Below are positions 1 through 9,695 of a stretch of DNA of 64,000 nucleotides, in pieces. This DNA comes from Rhodothermales bacterium. GTDB taxonomy: Bacteria; Bacteroidota; Rhodothermia; Rhodothermales; VXPQ01. The stretch lies in contig JAJDWX010000015.1 in assembly GCA_022825385.1 (NCBI GenBank), forward strand, positions 115,831 through 179,830. The letters run 5' to 3'. Under the pieces are notes generated by a model that worked only from the letters and a program-made list of their open reading frames with translations, was not told where the DNA came from and did no database searches. Within the stretch, counting starts at the first letter, position 1. Each line of letters begins with the position of its first letter. The translations under genes were made by a program, and so were the position numbers.

Positions 1-1545
1 TTGCTGGAGCGTGGCCATGTCGTCGGGACCGGCGAGCCGCAGGCATGTCTCCCCAAGCCGGTCGGCGGCGAAAACGTCCCCTTCGTAGGGATTGAACGCA
101 ATCCAGTAGAGCACCTGGATCAATTCGTCCTCGGGATAGACATTCGCCAGGTGCTCGAACACGGCGTGCGGCGCCCACCGCTCGATCCCGCTCATCTGGT
201 ACATATCCGGCACCGCCGCCAGGAACAACACGTTGCGCGCCCGCTGCACCGGATCCGCCGTCCAGGCGGGCGGCCATACTTCAAGGTCGTCCAGAATGCA
301 CTGGATGGTCGCCTCGATATCGGGATACACCGGTTCGTCCAGCGCGGCCACCGGCGCCTCCAGCCCCTCGTCGTAGGGAAGCGCGTCGAACCGGATGTCG
401 CGGTCGATATCCTCCATGGTTACTTCTTCCCAGGAATCCGGGTAGTCGATAATGGGAAACAGCGGGGGCGGCGCGGGGGCTTGCTCCCCGGAGGCCGCGT
501 CCGCAAGTTCCTCGGACGGCGCGTCGGCGGCGGGCGCATCCGGCGCATCGAGCGGTTCCGGCGACGCCTCTGCGGAATCCGCCTCGCTTCCGGCGACCGC
601 AACCGAATCCGCCGCGGTTCCGTATGCGTCTATGCGTTTTTCCGTTTTTGCGAAATCCGCGCTGTCTGCGGCGGCAGAGCGCAGCGTTTCGGTCAGCGAC
701 GTCGCGCTGTTCGCAGGCAACCGTCCGCCGGGCAGCGCGCGTCCCGTCGTTTCTGCCAGCGCGCCCGCCAGCATCCAGCCCGCCAGCGCGGCGATCGCCC
801 ATGCCTTGCCGCGCGGGGCGCCCGTGCGCTCCCGCGTATCCCATCGAAACATTTTGGCCGCCGCCAGGCACCCCGCCGCCCCGATCAGCGACAGGGCCAG
901 CAGCGGGAAGCCCGCCTCGCCCAGCCCGCCCCCGTTCACCGTAACCTGCATCGCCTCCACCGCATAGCGTCCGGGAAAAAAGGCGGACAGATGCTGCGCC
1001 CAGACAGGCAGGCTTTGGATGCGGACCGCCACGCCCCCAATGATCAGCATGGGCAGGAAAATAGACTGCCCGAGGGCCTGCACGGCGGGCACCGTGTCCG
1101 CAAGCATGGCGATGACCAGGCCCAGCCCCACAAAGGCGAAGGCTACGAACGTGAAACTGGCCCACAGCCCGGCGATATGGTCGGGAAACGGCATACCGAC
1201 CAGCATGGCCAGCCCAACCTGAAGCGCTGCGGCGGTAAGCAGCGCCAGATACCGCGCCGTCGCCGTCGTTAGCACGAGGCGCAAGGTGGAGACGGGCGTC
1301 GCCCGGTACCGTCGCCAGACGCCCCGCTCCCGTTCGCCAACCATGGACGTCGGCAGGCCGAAACAGGCGCCGCCGAGGGCGGTCACGGTAAGCAATTCCC
1401 CCATGTGATCGACCAGCGGCACGGGTTCGTGCCGGTAGAGCACAAGGAAGGCGACGAGAAAAACAAGCGGGAAAAGATAGCCGTAGACGAGGGCCATCCT
1501 GTTCCGGTAATAGAGCCGCAGTTCGATGAGCAAGGCGTACGTCAT
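1..1545 (-). CDS. ABC-2 type transporter permease with long C-terminal extension, partial
   Basis: This gene is absent from the ORF track because it has no stop inside the window: 515 codons are open from an ATG at 1545 to base 1. It starts MTYALLIELRLYYRNRMAL and has about six hydrophobic segments in its first ~250 residues, with the ABC-2 signature region GERERGVWRRYRATPVS near residue 85. Its start overlaps the stop of the upstream ATPase gene as ATGA, so the two are translationally coupled and form one exporter. After the membrane part comes an Ala/Asp/Glu/Pro-rich linker (around residues 330-370) and a soluble acidic region that runs off the edge. That extension is not usual for ABC-2 permeases and I do not recognise it. 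The substrate is unknown. The 466-codon minus ORF at 281-1681 is a shadow in another frame. Confidence 0.85.
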   Translation of the reverse strand, partial: MTYALLIELRLYYRNRMALVYGYLFPLVFLVAFLVLYRHEPVPLVDHMGELLTVTALGGACFGLPTSMVGERERGVWRRYRATPVSTLRLVLTTATARYLALLTAAALQVGLAMLVGMPFPDHIAGLWASFTFVAFAFVGLGLVIAMLADTVPAVQALGQSIFLPMLIIGGVAVRIQSLPVWAQHLSAFFPGRYAVEAMQVTVNGGGLGEAGFPLLALSLIGAAGCLAAAKMFRWDTRERTGAPRGKAWAIAALAGWMLAGALAETTGRALPGGRLPANSATSLTETLRSAAADSADFAKTEKRIDAYGTAADSVAVAGSEADSAEASPEPLDAPDAPAADAPSEELADAASGEQAPAPPPLFPIIDYPDSWEEVTMEDIDRDIRFDALPYDEGLEAPVAALDEPVYPDIEATIQCILDDLEVWPPAWTADPVQRARNVLFLAAVPDMYQMSGIERWAPHAVFEHLANVYPEDELIQVLYWIAFNPYEGDVFAADRLGETCLRLAGPDDMATLQQ

Positions 1546-2489
1546 GACGAGGCCTCTCCATGCGTTTCGTCCGCCGCCTCGCCTTCGTTCTGCGTCCATT
1601 CGATGAGCGCGTCTTCCAGCGTGGCGCGGCGGACATGCAGTTCGACGAGGGTTGCCCCTGCTGCTTCCATCCGCTCCGCAAGCGCGGCGAGCGCTCGGTG
1701 CGCCGCTTCCGCCCGAAACCGCGCCGTGCAGCCCGCCTGTTCCAGATCGCGCAGGCCCTTGATGTCCGCGAAGGTCTCCGGCGGGAGCGGGGCGGACGTT
1801 TCGAGACGGACCGACGGCGCCGCGCCCAGGTTTTCCGTCAGATCGCGGGGGGCGCCCTGCGCGACGAGCCTGCCGCGTCGCATGATCGCCACGCGGTCGC
1901 ACAGGGTTTCCGCTTCTTCCATGTAATGCGTCGTGAGCAGTACGGTCCGGCCTTCCGCTTTCATGTCCAGAATGCGCCGGTGCAGGTCGCGGCGCGAAGC
2001 CGGGTCCAGGCCCGTCGTGGGTTCGTCCAGCAACACCACCTCGGGCCGGTTCACGAACGCCAGCGCCAGCGCCAGCCGCCGCCGCTGCCCTCCCGACAGG
2101 GTATGAAAGGGCGCGTCCGCCCGGTCCTCCAGCGCAAACCGCTGCAAGAGGGCGTCGGGGGCTTCCGCCTCGCGGTAAAACGAACCAAAGAGCCGAAGCG
2201 CTTCCCTGGGCGTGATCTTGTCCTGCAAGGCGTTCGTCTGAAGCGCCGCGCCGATGCGCTGCTGCATGTCGCGACCGCGGCGGCGGGCGTCTATTCCGGC
2301 TATCCGTACGCTCCCCCGATCCGGCCGCCGCAGCCCCAGCATGCACTCTATCGTGGTGGTTTTGCCCGCGCCGTTCGGACCCAGGAGGCCAAAAATTTCG
2401 CCCGCCGCCACATCGAACGTAACCCCGCAGGCGGCGGGCGTCCCGCCGTACGCTTTCCATAGATCATGCACGTGAACCCGGGCGGACAT
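1542..2489 (-). CDS. ABC transporter ATP-binding protein
   Basis: This is the ATPase of an ABC-2 type exporter (CcmA/DrrA-like), about 315 residues. Walker A is GPNGAGKTT, the signature is LSGGQRRR, Walker B is VVLLDEPTTGLD and the H-loop lies in TTHYMEEAE, so every catalytic element is present. I place the start at the ATG beginning MSARVHVHDLW; the ORF track adds a 16-residue hydrophobic/Pro-rich stretch that is not part of the fold. The C-terminal ~90 residues are the usual accessory domain. Its stop overlaps the permease start by four bases. The neighbouring genes do not reveal the substrate. Confidence 0.93.
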   Translation of the reverse strand: MSARVHVHDLWKAYGGTPAACGVTFDVAAGEIFGLLGPNGAGKTTTIECMLGLRRPDRGSVRIAGIDARRRGRDMQQRIGAALQTNALQDKITPREALRLFGSFYREAEAPDALLQRFALEDRADAPFHTLSGGQRRRLALALAFVNRPEVVLLDEPTTGLDPASRRDLHRRILDMKAEGRTVLLTTHYMEEAETLCDRVAIMRRGRLVAQGAPRDLTENLGAAPSVRLETSAPLPPETFADIKGLRDLEQAGCTARFRAEAAHRALAALAERMEAAGATLVELHVRRATLEDALIEWTQNEGEAADETHGEASS

Positions 2490-2690
2490 GGCGTTAAGAT
2501 CGAAAAGCGGCGGAAAAAAAGGAGGATAGCAGAACAATGCCCCTTACCTTCGCGCCCGCCGGGATGTTCTCTGAAAAGACGCGAGGGGACCGGATTCCGC
2601 CGCCGCGCATTGATACTGTGCCGTTTCGTTCGTATCAAGTAGGCTGTTTCGCGTCCCATCCGGTATCGTATCCTCCCCTTCGTTGATTCC

Positions 2691-3485
2691 ATGCGTTTTC
2701 CGCTTTTTCCGCGCTGGGCGGCCCTGCTGCTTGCGCTGGCCGCTGCACGGGCGCCTGTCCCGGTCGCGCAGGCCCAGGCCCCGGACGATTCCCCGGCGGT
2801 CCGCCGCGCGCCGAACATCGTGTTCATCCTGGCCGACGACCTTGGCTACGGAGATTTGAGCGTCTATGGGCAAAAACGCTTCGCGACGCCCCGGCTGGAC
2901 CGGATCGACGAACTGGGCCTCGGCGAGGACACCATCGTGCTTTTCACCAGCGACAACGGCCCGCACGGCGAAGGCGGGGCGGACCCTGGCTATTTCGAAT
3001 CCAACGGTCCGCTGCGGGGCATGAAGCGGGATTTGTACGAAGGCGGCATTCGCGTGCCGATGATCGCCTGGGGGCCGGGCTACGTGCCGTCCGGGCAAGT
3101 CAGCGACCACGCTTGGGCCATGTGGGACGTTTTTCCCACCCTTGCCGCTTTCGCCGGAGCGGACGTCCCGGATGTGGACGGCCTGTCCATGGCGGCGCTG
3201 CTTCGAAACGACGGCCCCGTGCCCATGCATCGCGCGCTCTATTGGGAGCATCGCAACAATATGGAGGCGAGATATTCCCAGGCCGTGCGGCAGGGGGACT
3301 GGAAACTGCTGCGCGTGTGGACCCCGGATCGGCAGGCGACCGAATTGTACGATCTGCGCCGCGACGTCGGGGAATACCACGATCTTTCCGAACGATACCC
3401 GGATGTGGTGCAGCGCCTGAAGGCCCTGATCGAGGAGGTGCGAACGGAGCCGGAAATGGACGTTTTCAAAAACCCCTACGAATGA
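2691..3485 (+). CDS. Sulfatase with internal in-frame deletion (probably inactive)
   Basis: The protein has a signal peptide (residues 1-29) and the sulfatase N-terminal metal motif ADDLGYGDLS. It then jumps from ATPRLDRID straight to ELGLGEDTIVLFTSDNGPH, which belongs to the second metal site some 200 residues later in the family. The C-x-P-S-R formylglycine segment is therefore missing, and at 264 residues it is far shorter than the ~450-480 of its neighbours. The C-terminal half (SNGPLRGMKRDLYEGGIRVP) is close to the paralogue at 19867-21315. The frame is intact across the junction, so a protein could be made, but the nucleophile is absent. It lies 100 bp ahead of a full-length sulfatase. 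Confidence 0.85.
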   Translation: MRFPLFPRWAALLLALAAARAPVPVAQAQAPDDSPAVRRAPNIVFILADDLGYGDLSVYGQKRFATPRLDRIDELGLGEDTIVLFTSDNGPHGEGGADPGYFESNGPLRGMKRDLYEGGIRVPMIAWGPGYVPSGQVSDHAWAMWDVFPTLAAFAGADVPDVDGLSMAALLRNDGPVPMHRALYWEHRNNMEARYSQAVRQGDWKLLRVWTPDRQATELYDLRRDVGEYHDLSERYPDVVQRLKALIEEVRTEPEMDVFKNPYE

Positions 3486-3588
3486 TCCTGAACGCGCCTT
3501 GCGGAACCTTTGCCCGCCATGCACCCTGACGGCGCAAGGGGATGCGGCGCAGAAACTGGTACGAGACATGACCTTTTTTCTGAAAATC

Positions 3589-4950
3589 ATGAAGCGCAAG
3601 ACGGCGCTACGGCTGGCCCTGCTGTGCCTGCTGGCGTTTTCCATGCAGGCGGACGTCTTTGGACAAGCGGCGGACCCGCCGCCGAATTTCGTGGTGTTGT
3701 TTGCGGACGATCTCGGCTACGGCGATCTGGGCAGTTACGGAAACCCGACCATTCGTACGCCCGAACTCGACCGCATGGCGGACGAGGGCATCCGGCTCAC
3801 CTCTTTTTACGTAACCGCGGCGGTCTGTACGCCGTCGCGCGCGGGCTTGCTGACGGGCCGCTATCCCATTCGCCATCTCCCGCACAATCTGGGGCCGGAG
3901 TCGAAAAACGGGCTGCCGCTCGACGAAACCCTGATCGGCGAGCCCCTGCAGGCACGCGGCTATCGGACCATGATGGTCGGAAAATGGCATCTCGGACATG
4001 CCGAGGACGCCTACATGCCCGTTTCGCGGGGGTTCGACGGATACTACGGCCTGCTCTACAGCAACGATATGATTCGTCCGTGGGTGCAGACCGACGCGCC
4101 GCTCTATATGTTCAGGGACCTGGAGCCGATCCGCGAACCGCTGAACCAGGATACGCTGACGGTTACGTACACCAAAGAGGCCGTTCGCTTCATCGAAGAG
4201 GCCGGGACGGAGCCGTTCTTTCTGTATCTCGCCTATGGAATGCCCCACGTGCCCGTCTACCCGGCGCCGCATCGGGACGGTCGGTCTCGCAAGGGGCGGT
4301 ACGGGGACGTGATCGAAACCATCGACTGGAGCGTCGGGGAGATTCTGGCCGCGCTCAGGGCCAACGGGCTGGACGAGCGCACCCTTGTGATCTTCGCCAG
4401 CGACAACGGACCGTGGCAGGCCATGCCGGACCGCATGTTCCAGACGGACATGATGCCGCTGCACGAACCCGTCGAACCGTGGCACAGCGGGTCGGCGGGG
4501 CCTTTGCGCGGCTACAAGGGGACGACTTTCGAGGGCGGTTTTCGGGTGCCGTTCATTGCGCGCTGGCCGGGACGCATTCCTGCGGGGCGCGTTTCCGCCG
4601 ACATGCTTTCTTCGCTGGACGTGTTCCCGACGCTGCTGGATGCGGCGGGCCTTGCGGCGCCGGACAATCTCGACGGAACCAGCGCGCTCTCCTTCCTGAC
4701 GACGCGGGCCGTTTCCTCTCCGCGGAGCGTCTTCTATTATTATCTGGGGGACCGGATCGAAGGGGTGCGGGAAGGCCCCTGGAAACTGCGTATCGCCCCT
4801 GCGCCCGGAGGCACGCAAGGCGAACCGGCCCTGTACCATTTGGACGAAGATCCCGAAGAGAAATACAATCGGGCGGAGGCGTACCCGGACCTGACGGCTC
4901 GCTTGCAGGCGACCATGGAGGGATTCGATGCGGAAGCAAGGCGGCCTTAA
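3589..4950 (+). CDS. Arylsulfatase-type sulfatase, secreted
   Basis: Full-length type I sulfatase of about 453 residues that should hydrolyse sulfate esters, probably on polysaccharides, outside the cytoplasm. Seen in the sequence: a signal peptide after MKRKTALRLALLCLLAFS, the metal motif FADDLGYGDL, the formylglycine motif VCTPSRAGLLTGRYP with Cys as the residue to be modified, the GKWHLGH motif, and the second metal motif FASDNGPW. I start at the ATG giving MKRKTAL; ATGs further upstream would put extra residues before the signal peptide and have no clear ribosome binding site. It needs a formylglycine-generating enzyme, which is not in this window. It follows the deleted sulfatase copy. 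The substrate cannot be read from sequence. Confidence 0.93.
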   Translation: MKRKTALRLALLCLLAFSMQADVFGQAADPPPNFVVLFADDLGYGDLGSYGNPTIRTPELDRMADEGIRLTSFYVTAAVCTPSRAGLLTGRYPIRHLPHNLGPESKNGLPLDETLIGEPLQARGYRTMMVGKWHLGHAEDAYMPVSRGFDGYYGLLYSNDMIRPWVQTDAPLYMFRDLEPIREPLNQDTLTVTYTKEAVRFIEEAGTEPFFLYLAYGMPHVPVYPAPHRDGRSRKGRYGDVIETIDWSVGEILAALRANGLDERTLVIFASDNGPWQAMPDRMFQTDMMPLHEPVEPWHSGSAGPLRGYKGTTFEGGFRVPFIARWPGRIPAGRVSADMLSSLDVFPTLLDAAGLAAPDNLDGTSALSFLTTRAVSSPRSVFYYYLGDRIEGVREGPWKLRIAPAPGGTQGEPALYHLDEDPEEKYNRAEAYPDLTARLQATMEGFDAEARRP

Positions 4951-4990
4951 TAATTTAGGCGCGAAAACGTGGCGATTAAATAATTAAGGC
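4945..4990. repeat. AT-rich palindromic repeat, copy 1
   Basis: Two arms, CCTTAATAATTTA and TTAAATAATTAAGG, face each other across a GC-rich centre beginning GGCGCGAAAACG. The first arm overlaps the stop codon of the sulfatase gene and the second overlaps the end of the SulP fossil. A related element with the same GGCGCG-AAAACG centre lies at 31547-31593. It could serve as a bidirectional terminator here, but no T-run was seen. Confidence 0.5.
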
Positions 4991-5330
4991 AGAACCATCC
5001 ACGCTACGCTCGCGCAGGAGATGCTTGGACAACCGCTTCGCATCTTCAAGACGGTCCACGAAATGCCTGTCGGGGACACGGCGAAAGATATTGAGAGATC
5101 GTAGCGTCCTGGCCACGTCTCCAGACAGGCCCAACACAACGCAGGCCGTGTCGTCGTCGATGGCGTTTTGGACGAGTTCCTTGATCGCGAGCGCAGCGCT
5201 ATCGTCCACGCCGGTTGCGGCCTCTGGAATGCGGGCAGGCCCGCAGGAATCGCGCCGATGGTTCGCGCCTCGGTGAGCCAGATCCAATCCGCATCGCCTG
5301 CGGTTGGGGCCCCGCCTGTCCAGCCCTATG
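4976..5330 (-). pseudogene. SulP-family anion transporter fossil (membrane end plus STAS tail)
   Basis: The last ~75 codons of the minus ORF ending at 4976 read like the end of a STAS domain: DDSAALAIKELVQ, then VVLGLSGDVARTLRSLNIF. In the neighbouring frame, just upstream, the sequence reads RTIGAIPAGLPAFQRP, which resembles the IPxGLP motif between the membrane and STAS regions of SulP transporters. The roughly 250 residues normally lying between these parts are missing and the frames differ, so this is a decayed gene with a large deletion and a frameshift. The upstream part of the listed 214-residue ORF is a shadow of the next gene. Assignment rests on motif recognition only. Confidence 0.55.
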
Positions 5331-5340
5331 CTGCGCCCCC

Positions 5341-7770
5341 CTACCGCTTCAGCTCCACGCCAAACCCCGCCACAATCCGCGGACCCGCAAAATCTTCCGA
5401 ACCGCCGAGGCGGCGGGCGAGGTCCAGGCGAAGCGGCGTACCCCCGATCCGGGTCAGGGAAACGCCGATCTCGTGCACAGTCTGATCCGCGCAGCGCGGC
5501 GGGAGGGTACAGAAAAATCCTTCGGGAAGGGAGGAGGCGGGCAATCCTGCGACGCGCCCGTGCGCTCCGAACGCCGCAAGGCCCATCCGCAAACGGACCA
5601 GCGGCCACAGCCGAACCCATTCGAAAGGGAGCGTCGCGAAGTCGTGGCGCCAGAAAACGGCGGCGTACCGCGCCCCTTGCAGCGGGCGTCCGTGCAGAGA
5701 CCGGAACGCATTGCGCCGGTTCGCCCGGAGGCCATCGAAAAGGTCGAGTCCGGCGTCGAGCAGCGCGCGCCGCTGCGGCGGAAGATCGCCGAAGGACGCG
5801 CTGGCCTGGAGGCGGATATGCAGGCGCGCGGGCGTGGGGCGATATCGGCGCAGCGTGGGTTGCGCGAGGTCGATATGCCCGCCCAGCGCGCTAAACGCTC
5901 CGGCGCTCGCAAGCCGCCCGGACGAACCATGCTCCATCCGAAGCGCGGCGGAGCGGAGGGTCCGGCTGGCGCGGACGGGCAAGGCAAGCGTGGCGTACGC
6001 GGACAAGAACGTCCCGTCCCGAATGGCCGGATTCTCTCGAAAAGCCTGCGCGTACGGCCAGGAACGGGGTACTTGCCGCGCCACCGATTCTGCCTCTTCC
6101 CGCGCAATCCCGGCGGCGAAATGCAGTGCCCGCCATGCGGTTTCCACGCCGGCGCCGTAGCGGGTCCGCCGAAAATAATCGAAATAATCCCGCCCGCCGA
6201 GGGCCGCCTGCACCGAAGCAAGCGCCTCGCTGTGTCTGGACCCCGCGCCCTGCGACGCAATATCCCGTGCATACGAAACGCGAAGCAGGGCGCGGGCGCC
6301 GAGCGGCCTCTTCAGGGCGACGTACGACCGGGTCTCCTTCAGTCCGGTTGCCTGGCCCAGGCGCCACGCCATGCGGACGCCGGAAAAAAGGTCCAGTTCG
6401 TTGCCGACGCTGCTGAACAGGCCGTCCACCCGATTGTAGCGGAACCGGAACCGGTATCCCATGACCACGGGCCATTGCAGCCGATCAGAAATCTCCGGAT
6501 CCAGAAAGCCCACGAACCGCCCTGCGCGCCGTTCGGGCGGAAACGCCTCGTTCAGCGTCAGGTTGGCGGCGCGCAGGTCGGCGAGCGCGTCCAGTTCGCG
6601 GGCCGTCATGGGCATCAGCGCTTGCCCGTATCGAAAATCCGGGTCGCGCCAGGGCGTGGTTACCGAGGCAAACTGTTCCGGGGGAATGTCGATGCGGTGC
6701 GCGGCCAGTATCGTCCGCCGCCGAAACCCCACGACGCGCGCCTGCTGCGTCCCGACCGCAGCGCGAAGCGTCCCCTCCATATCCAGATTGACAGGCGCCC
6801 AGAACCCGCCGTCCGCCTCCCGAAAGTGCTGCGCGTACCGGACGCGCCAGCCGGACGTCGGGTCGGGAAAAACCACGTGCCGCGCCGGGAACAGCCGGGC
6901 TTCCAGCAAGACGAACGCTTCGTCCAGGACGGAAATCTGCCCGATAAAGGTAGCCTCCTCTTCGCCGACCGGAGAGACGTTCAGGTCGTAGATCGTCCGG
7001 TCGCCCAGCGCGCGCTCCGCGGCCACCCGGAATACGTAATGCTCCAGCGCGTCGGGGTGGGTGGGTCCGATCATCCGTTGTCCCTGAATGGTCACGAAAT
7101 CCTCGTACAGGTTCGGCACGTCGTGCGCCGCGGGCAAGGGGAGTTCTTCGCTCCATGCCCCGGTTTGGCTCACGGCGCTTACCGTCGCGCGCGGGGCGGC
7201 CTGCTCCCCGTCTCCATACGACCACAGCAGGTCGAACGCGGTATCGCTGAGATGGACGATGCGGTCGCCGCGCGCAAGCGTCATGCGGGTCTGCCCCGCC
7301 ACGGCAAGCGAAGCAATCTCCGCGAACATGCGCTGCTTGCGGCGAATCACCTGTTCCATCAAGCCGTATGCGAACCCCTCGCCCGACACCAGCGCTTCTG
7401 CCAGCGGAATCACGACGGGCGCGAGGCGGATCACGAGCGATTCCGCCTCGTTCGGGGGCACGGGCAATGCGAGCGGGGCGTATCCGAGATGCTGGACGAC
7501 GATGGTATCGGGCAGCGCGGGCAATTCCAGCGCAAACCGTCCCTCCGCATTCGTAATGGCGCCGTAGGCCATGTCCTCCGTGAATACATGCGCGCCGGTC
7601 AGCAAGGCGCCGGTTGCTTCGTCCGCCACCGTCCCCCCGATGCGCGCCTGCCCGGCGGCGGGCCCGGCAGCGAGGGCGAGCGGAAGGATATAGAGGAGAT
7701 ATCGGAGCACGGCGAACAAGGGAAGGGTTTTCGTCCGGGCGGGCCGCCGCGAAAGCCGGACGGCGGACAA
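5341..7770 (-). CDS. Outer-membrane beta-barrel protein with carboxypeptidase-like regulatory domain (DUF5686-like)
   Basis: An 809-residue secreted protein. It has a signal peptide ending around AAGPAAGQA, then a carboxypeptidase D regulatory-like beta-sandwich (IGGTVADEATGALLTGAHVFT ... ITNAEGRFALELP) over residues ~40-120, and a middle region starting near MEQVIRRKQRM. The second half is rich in alternating aromatic/polar strands expected of a beta-barrel and ends GFGVELKR without a strong C-terminal aromatic signature. The architecture matches the DUF5686/CarboxypepD_reg-like outer-membrane proteins common in Bacteroidota and Rhodothermota; their function is not established. It stands alone, between the SulP fossil and the divergent FAD oxidoreductase. 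Confidence 0.8.
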   Translation of the reverse strand: MSAVRLSRRPARTKTLPLFAVLRYLLYILPLALAAGPAAGQARIGGTVADEATGALLTGAHVFTEDMAYGAITNAEGRFALELPALPDTIVVQHLGYAPLALPVPPNEAESLVIRLAPVVIPLAEALVSGEGFAYGLMEQVIRRKQRMFAEIASLAVAGQTRMTLARGDRIVHLSDTAFDLLWSYGDGEQAAPRATVSAVSQTGAWSEELPLPAAHDVPNLYEDFVTIQGQRMIGPTHPDALEHYVFRVAAERALGDRTIYDLNVSPVGEEEATFIGQISVLDEAFVLLEARLFPARHVVFPDPTSGWRVRYAQHFREADGGFWAPVNLDMEGTLRAAVGTQQARVVGFRRRTILAAHRIDIPPEQFASVTTPWRDPDFRYGQALMPMTARELDALADLRAANLTLNEAFPPERRAGRFVGFLDPEISDRLQWPVVMGYRFRFRYNRVDGLFSSVGNELDLFSGVRMAWRLGQATGLKETRSYVALKRPLGARALLRVSYARDIASQGAGSRHSEALASVQAALGGRDYFDYFRRTRYGAGVETAWRALHFAAGIAREEAESVARQVPRSWPYAQAFRENPAIRDGTFLSAYATLALPVRASRTLRSAALRMEHGSSGRLASAGAFSALGGHIDLAQPTLRRYRPTPARLHIRLQASASFGDLPPQRRALLDAGLDLFDGLRANRRNAFRSLHGRPLQGARYAAVFWRHDFATLPFEWVRLWPLVRLRMGLAAFGAHGRVAGLPASSLPEGFFCTLPPRCADQTVHEIGVSLTRIGGTPLRLDLARRLGGSEDFAGPRIVAGFGVELKR

Positions 7771-7942
7771 AGCGCAAGCGACGCGCCGGGCGCAATGGTT
7801 TTGACGGCGTATCGAAAAATACGTTAAGGACGCGCTTGTTCAGCGTAATGCTAACGAAAAACCGGCGGGGTTCGTATCATGGACCGCAACGCGCTCGCAA
7901 GAAATTTCGCTGCTTCCCAACGGACACCTACCGCCGACGACA

Positions 7943-9640
7943 ATGGATCGAAGGCTTTTTCTTGGCAATCTGGCCGCTGCGGCCGGGCTGGGCGCGCTGG
8001 GCGCGTCGCATGCCCTCGTCGCCGGTCCGCATCCTCCGGCCCGCGAACGCCGCGCCGACGTGGTCATTCTGGGCGGCGGCACGGGAGGCGTCGCCGCCGC
8101 GCTGGGCGCTTTGCGCAGCGGAAGCCGGGTCGTCATGACCGAAGAAACGGACTGGATTGGCGGGCAATTGACCCAGCAGGCGGTTCCCCCGGACGAACAC
8201 CCCTGGATCGAGCAGTTTGGCGCGCCTGCCTCGTACCTCGATTTCCGGCGGCGGGTGCGCGCTTTGTACCGGCGGGCCTATCCGCTTGCCGAAGGCGCTT
8301 CGGAACCGCTGAATCCGGGCAATTGCGGGGTTTCTTACCTGTGTCACGAACCGCGCGTCGCGCTGGCCGCGCTGGAAGAAATGCTGGCTTCCTATGCGAG
8401 CAGCGGCCAACTCGTCGTTTTGCTGCGCCATGCGTGCGTGGGGGCGAGCGTTACGGGAGATCGCATCGAATCCGTGCGCGTACGGGACGAGCGAACCGGA
8501 ACCGAAACCGAGTTGACGGCCCCGTTTTTCATCGACGCGACGGAGTTGGGGGACGTGCTTCCGCTGGCGGGGGTCGAATACGTAACCGGGGCGGAAGCTG
8601 CGGGCGAGACGGGCGAGCCGCACGCCCCCGCCGAGGCACAACCGCAAAACATGCAAGCGTCCACCTGGTGTTTCGCCATGGAGCATGTGGACGGCGAAAA
8701 TCATGTCATCGAACGGCCTGCCGAATACGCCTTCTGGCGCGATTACGCGCCGGATCTTGCGCCGCCCTGGCCCGGCCCCCTGCTGAGTTTCACCTACAGC
8801 CATCCGATCACGCTCGAACCGCGCACGTTGCCGTTCGATCCGCGGACGAACGACGGGGGATGGTGGACGTATCGCCGCCTTATCGATCCGGCCAACTTCG
8901 CGCCGGGAACGTATCCGGGCGGCGTTACGCTGGTCAACTGGCCGCAAAACGATTACCTCCTCGGCAATTTCGTAGACGTAAGCCCCGAAGAAAAAGCCCG
9001 GCATCTTGCCGGGGCCATGGCCCTTAGCCGGTCCCTTTTCTACTGGCTGCAAACGGAAGCCCCCCGGCCCGACGGGGGCGCAGGCTGGCCCGGCCTGCGG
9101 TTGCGCGGCGATCTGACCGGCGCCCGCCACGGATTGGCGAAACGGCCCTACATTCGGGAAGCCCGCCGCATTCGGGCCGAGTTCACGGTGTGCGAACAGC
9201 ATGTGGGCCTGGAGGCGCGCATGGCGGAAACGGGCCTGCCCCAAGGAGAAGTTACCGCCGCTTCTTTTCCGGATTCCGTGGGCATCGGCAGTTACCGCAT
9301 CGACCTGCATCCGTCCACGGGCGGGGACAACTACATCGACGTCGGGTCCCTGCCCTTCGAAATTCCGCTCGGCGCCCTGCTCCCCGTACGCATGGAGAAC
9401 CTGTTGCCCGGCGCAAAAAACATCGGTACGACGCACATCACCAACGGATGCTACCGCCTGCACCCCGTGGAATGGAATATCGGGGAGGCGGCGGGCCAAC
9501 TGGCGGCGTTTTGCCTGCGCGGCAAGCATGCCCCCCGACAAGTGCGCGCCAACGCGAAATTGCTGGAGGATTTCCAGCGCTCGCTGAAGCGGCAAGGCGT
9601 GGAGATTCGCTGGCCCGACCCGGCGAGGCGGGTGCGGTAA
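7943..9640 (+). CDS. FAD-dependent oxidoreductase, Tat-exported
   Basis: A 565-residue flavoprotein of the FAD_oxidored type. The N-terminus [20 protein letters not shown] looks like a Tat signal with a near-canonical RR-x-F-L motif, so it is probably folded with FAD before export. The Rossmann dinucleotide-binding motif follows at [21 protein letters not shown], then [13 protein letters not shown], a flavin-contact region typical of this family. The C-terminal [19 protein letters not shown] segment is also characteristic. Members occur beside polysaccharide-degradation genes in marine bacteria, but the substrate is unknown. Its start lies about 170 bp from the divergent outer-membrane gene. 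Confidence 0.88.
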   Translation: MDRRLFLGNLAAAAGLGALGASHALVAGPHPPARERRADVVILGGGTGGVAAALGALRSGSRVVMTEETDWIGGQLTQQAVPPDEHPWIEQFGAPASYLDFRRRVRALYRRAYPLAEGASEPLNPGNCGVSYLCHEPRVALAALEEMLASYASSGQLVVLLRHACVGASVTGDRIESVRVRDERTGTETELTAPFFIDATELGDVLPLAGVEYVTGAEAAGETGEPHAPAEAQPQNMQASTWCFAMEHVDGENHVIERPAEYAFWRDYAPDLAPPWPGPLLSFTYSHPITLEPRTLPFDPRTNDGGWWTYRRLIDPANFAPGTYPGGVTLVNWPQNDYLLGNFVDVSPEEKARHLAGAMALSRSLFYWLQTEAPRPDGGAGWPGLRLRGDLTGARHGLAKRPYIREARRIRAEFTVCEQHVGLEARMAETGLPQGEVTAASFPDSVGIGSYRIDLHPSTGGDNYIDVGSLPFEIPLGALLPVRMENLLPGAKNIGTTHITNGCYRLHPVEWNIGEAAGQLAAFCLRGKHAPRQVRANAKLLEDFQRSLKRQGVEIRWPDPARRVR

Positions 9641-9695
9641 TATGGAATACCCCTATGCGATATAAGATATTCAGATTTTATACATATTACAATAT

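Noticed and set aside
281-1681. 466-codon minus ORF covering the ABC permease
   Set aside because: Wrong frame: the frame from ATG 1545 gives a membrane protein coupled to the ATPase, while this ORF is Arg/Gly/Ala-rich and overlaps the ATPase gene.
5215-7827. 870-codon plus-strand ORF (and similar long antisense ORFs at 17258-19885, 19606-21621, 24954-27125, 27205-29430, 29834-31582)
   Set aside because: All lie opposite a gene with clear family motifs; their sequences are Arg/Pro/Gly-rich with no domain. They are shadows typical of high-GC DNA.
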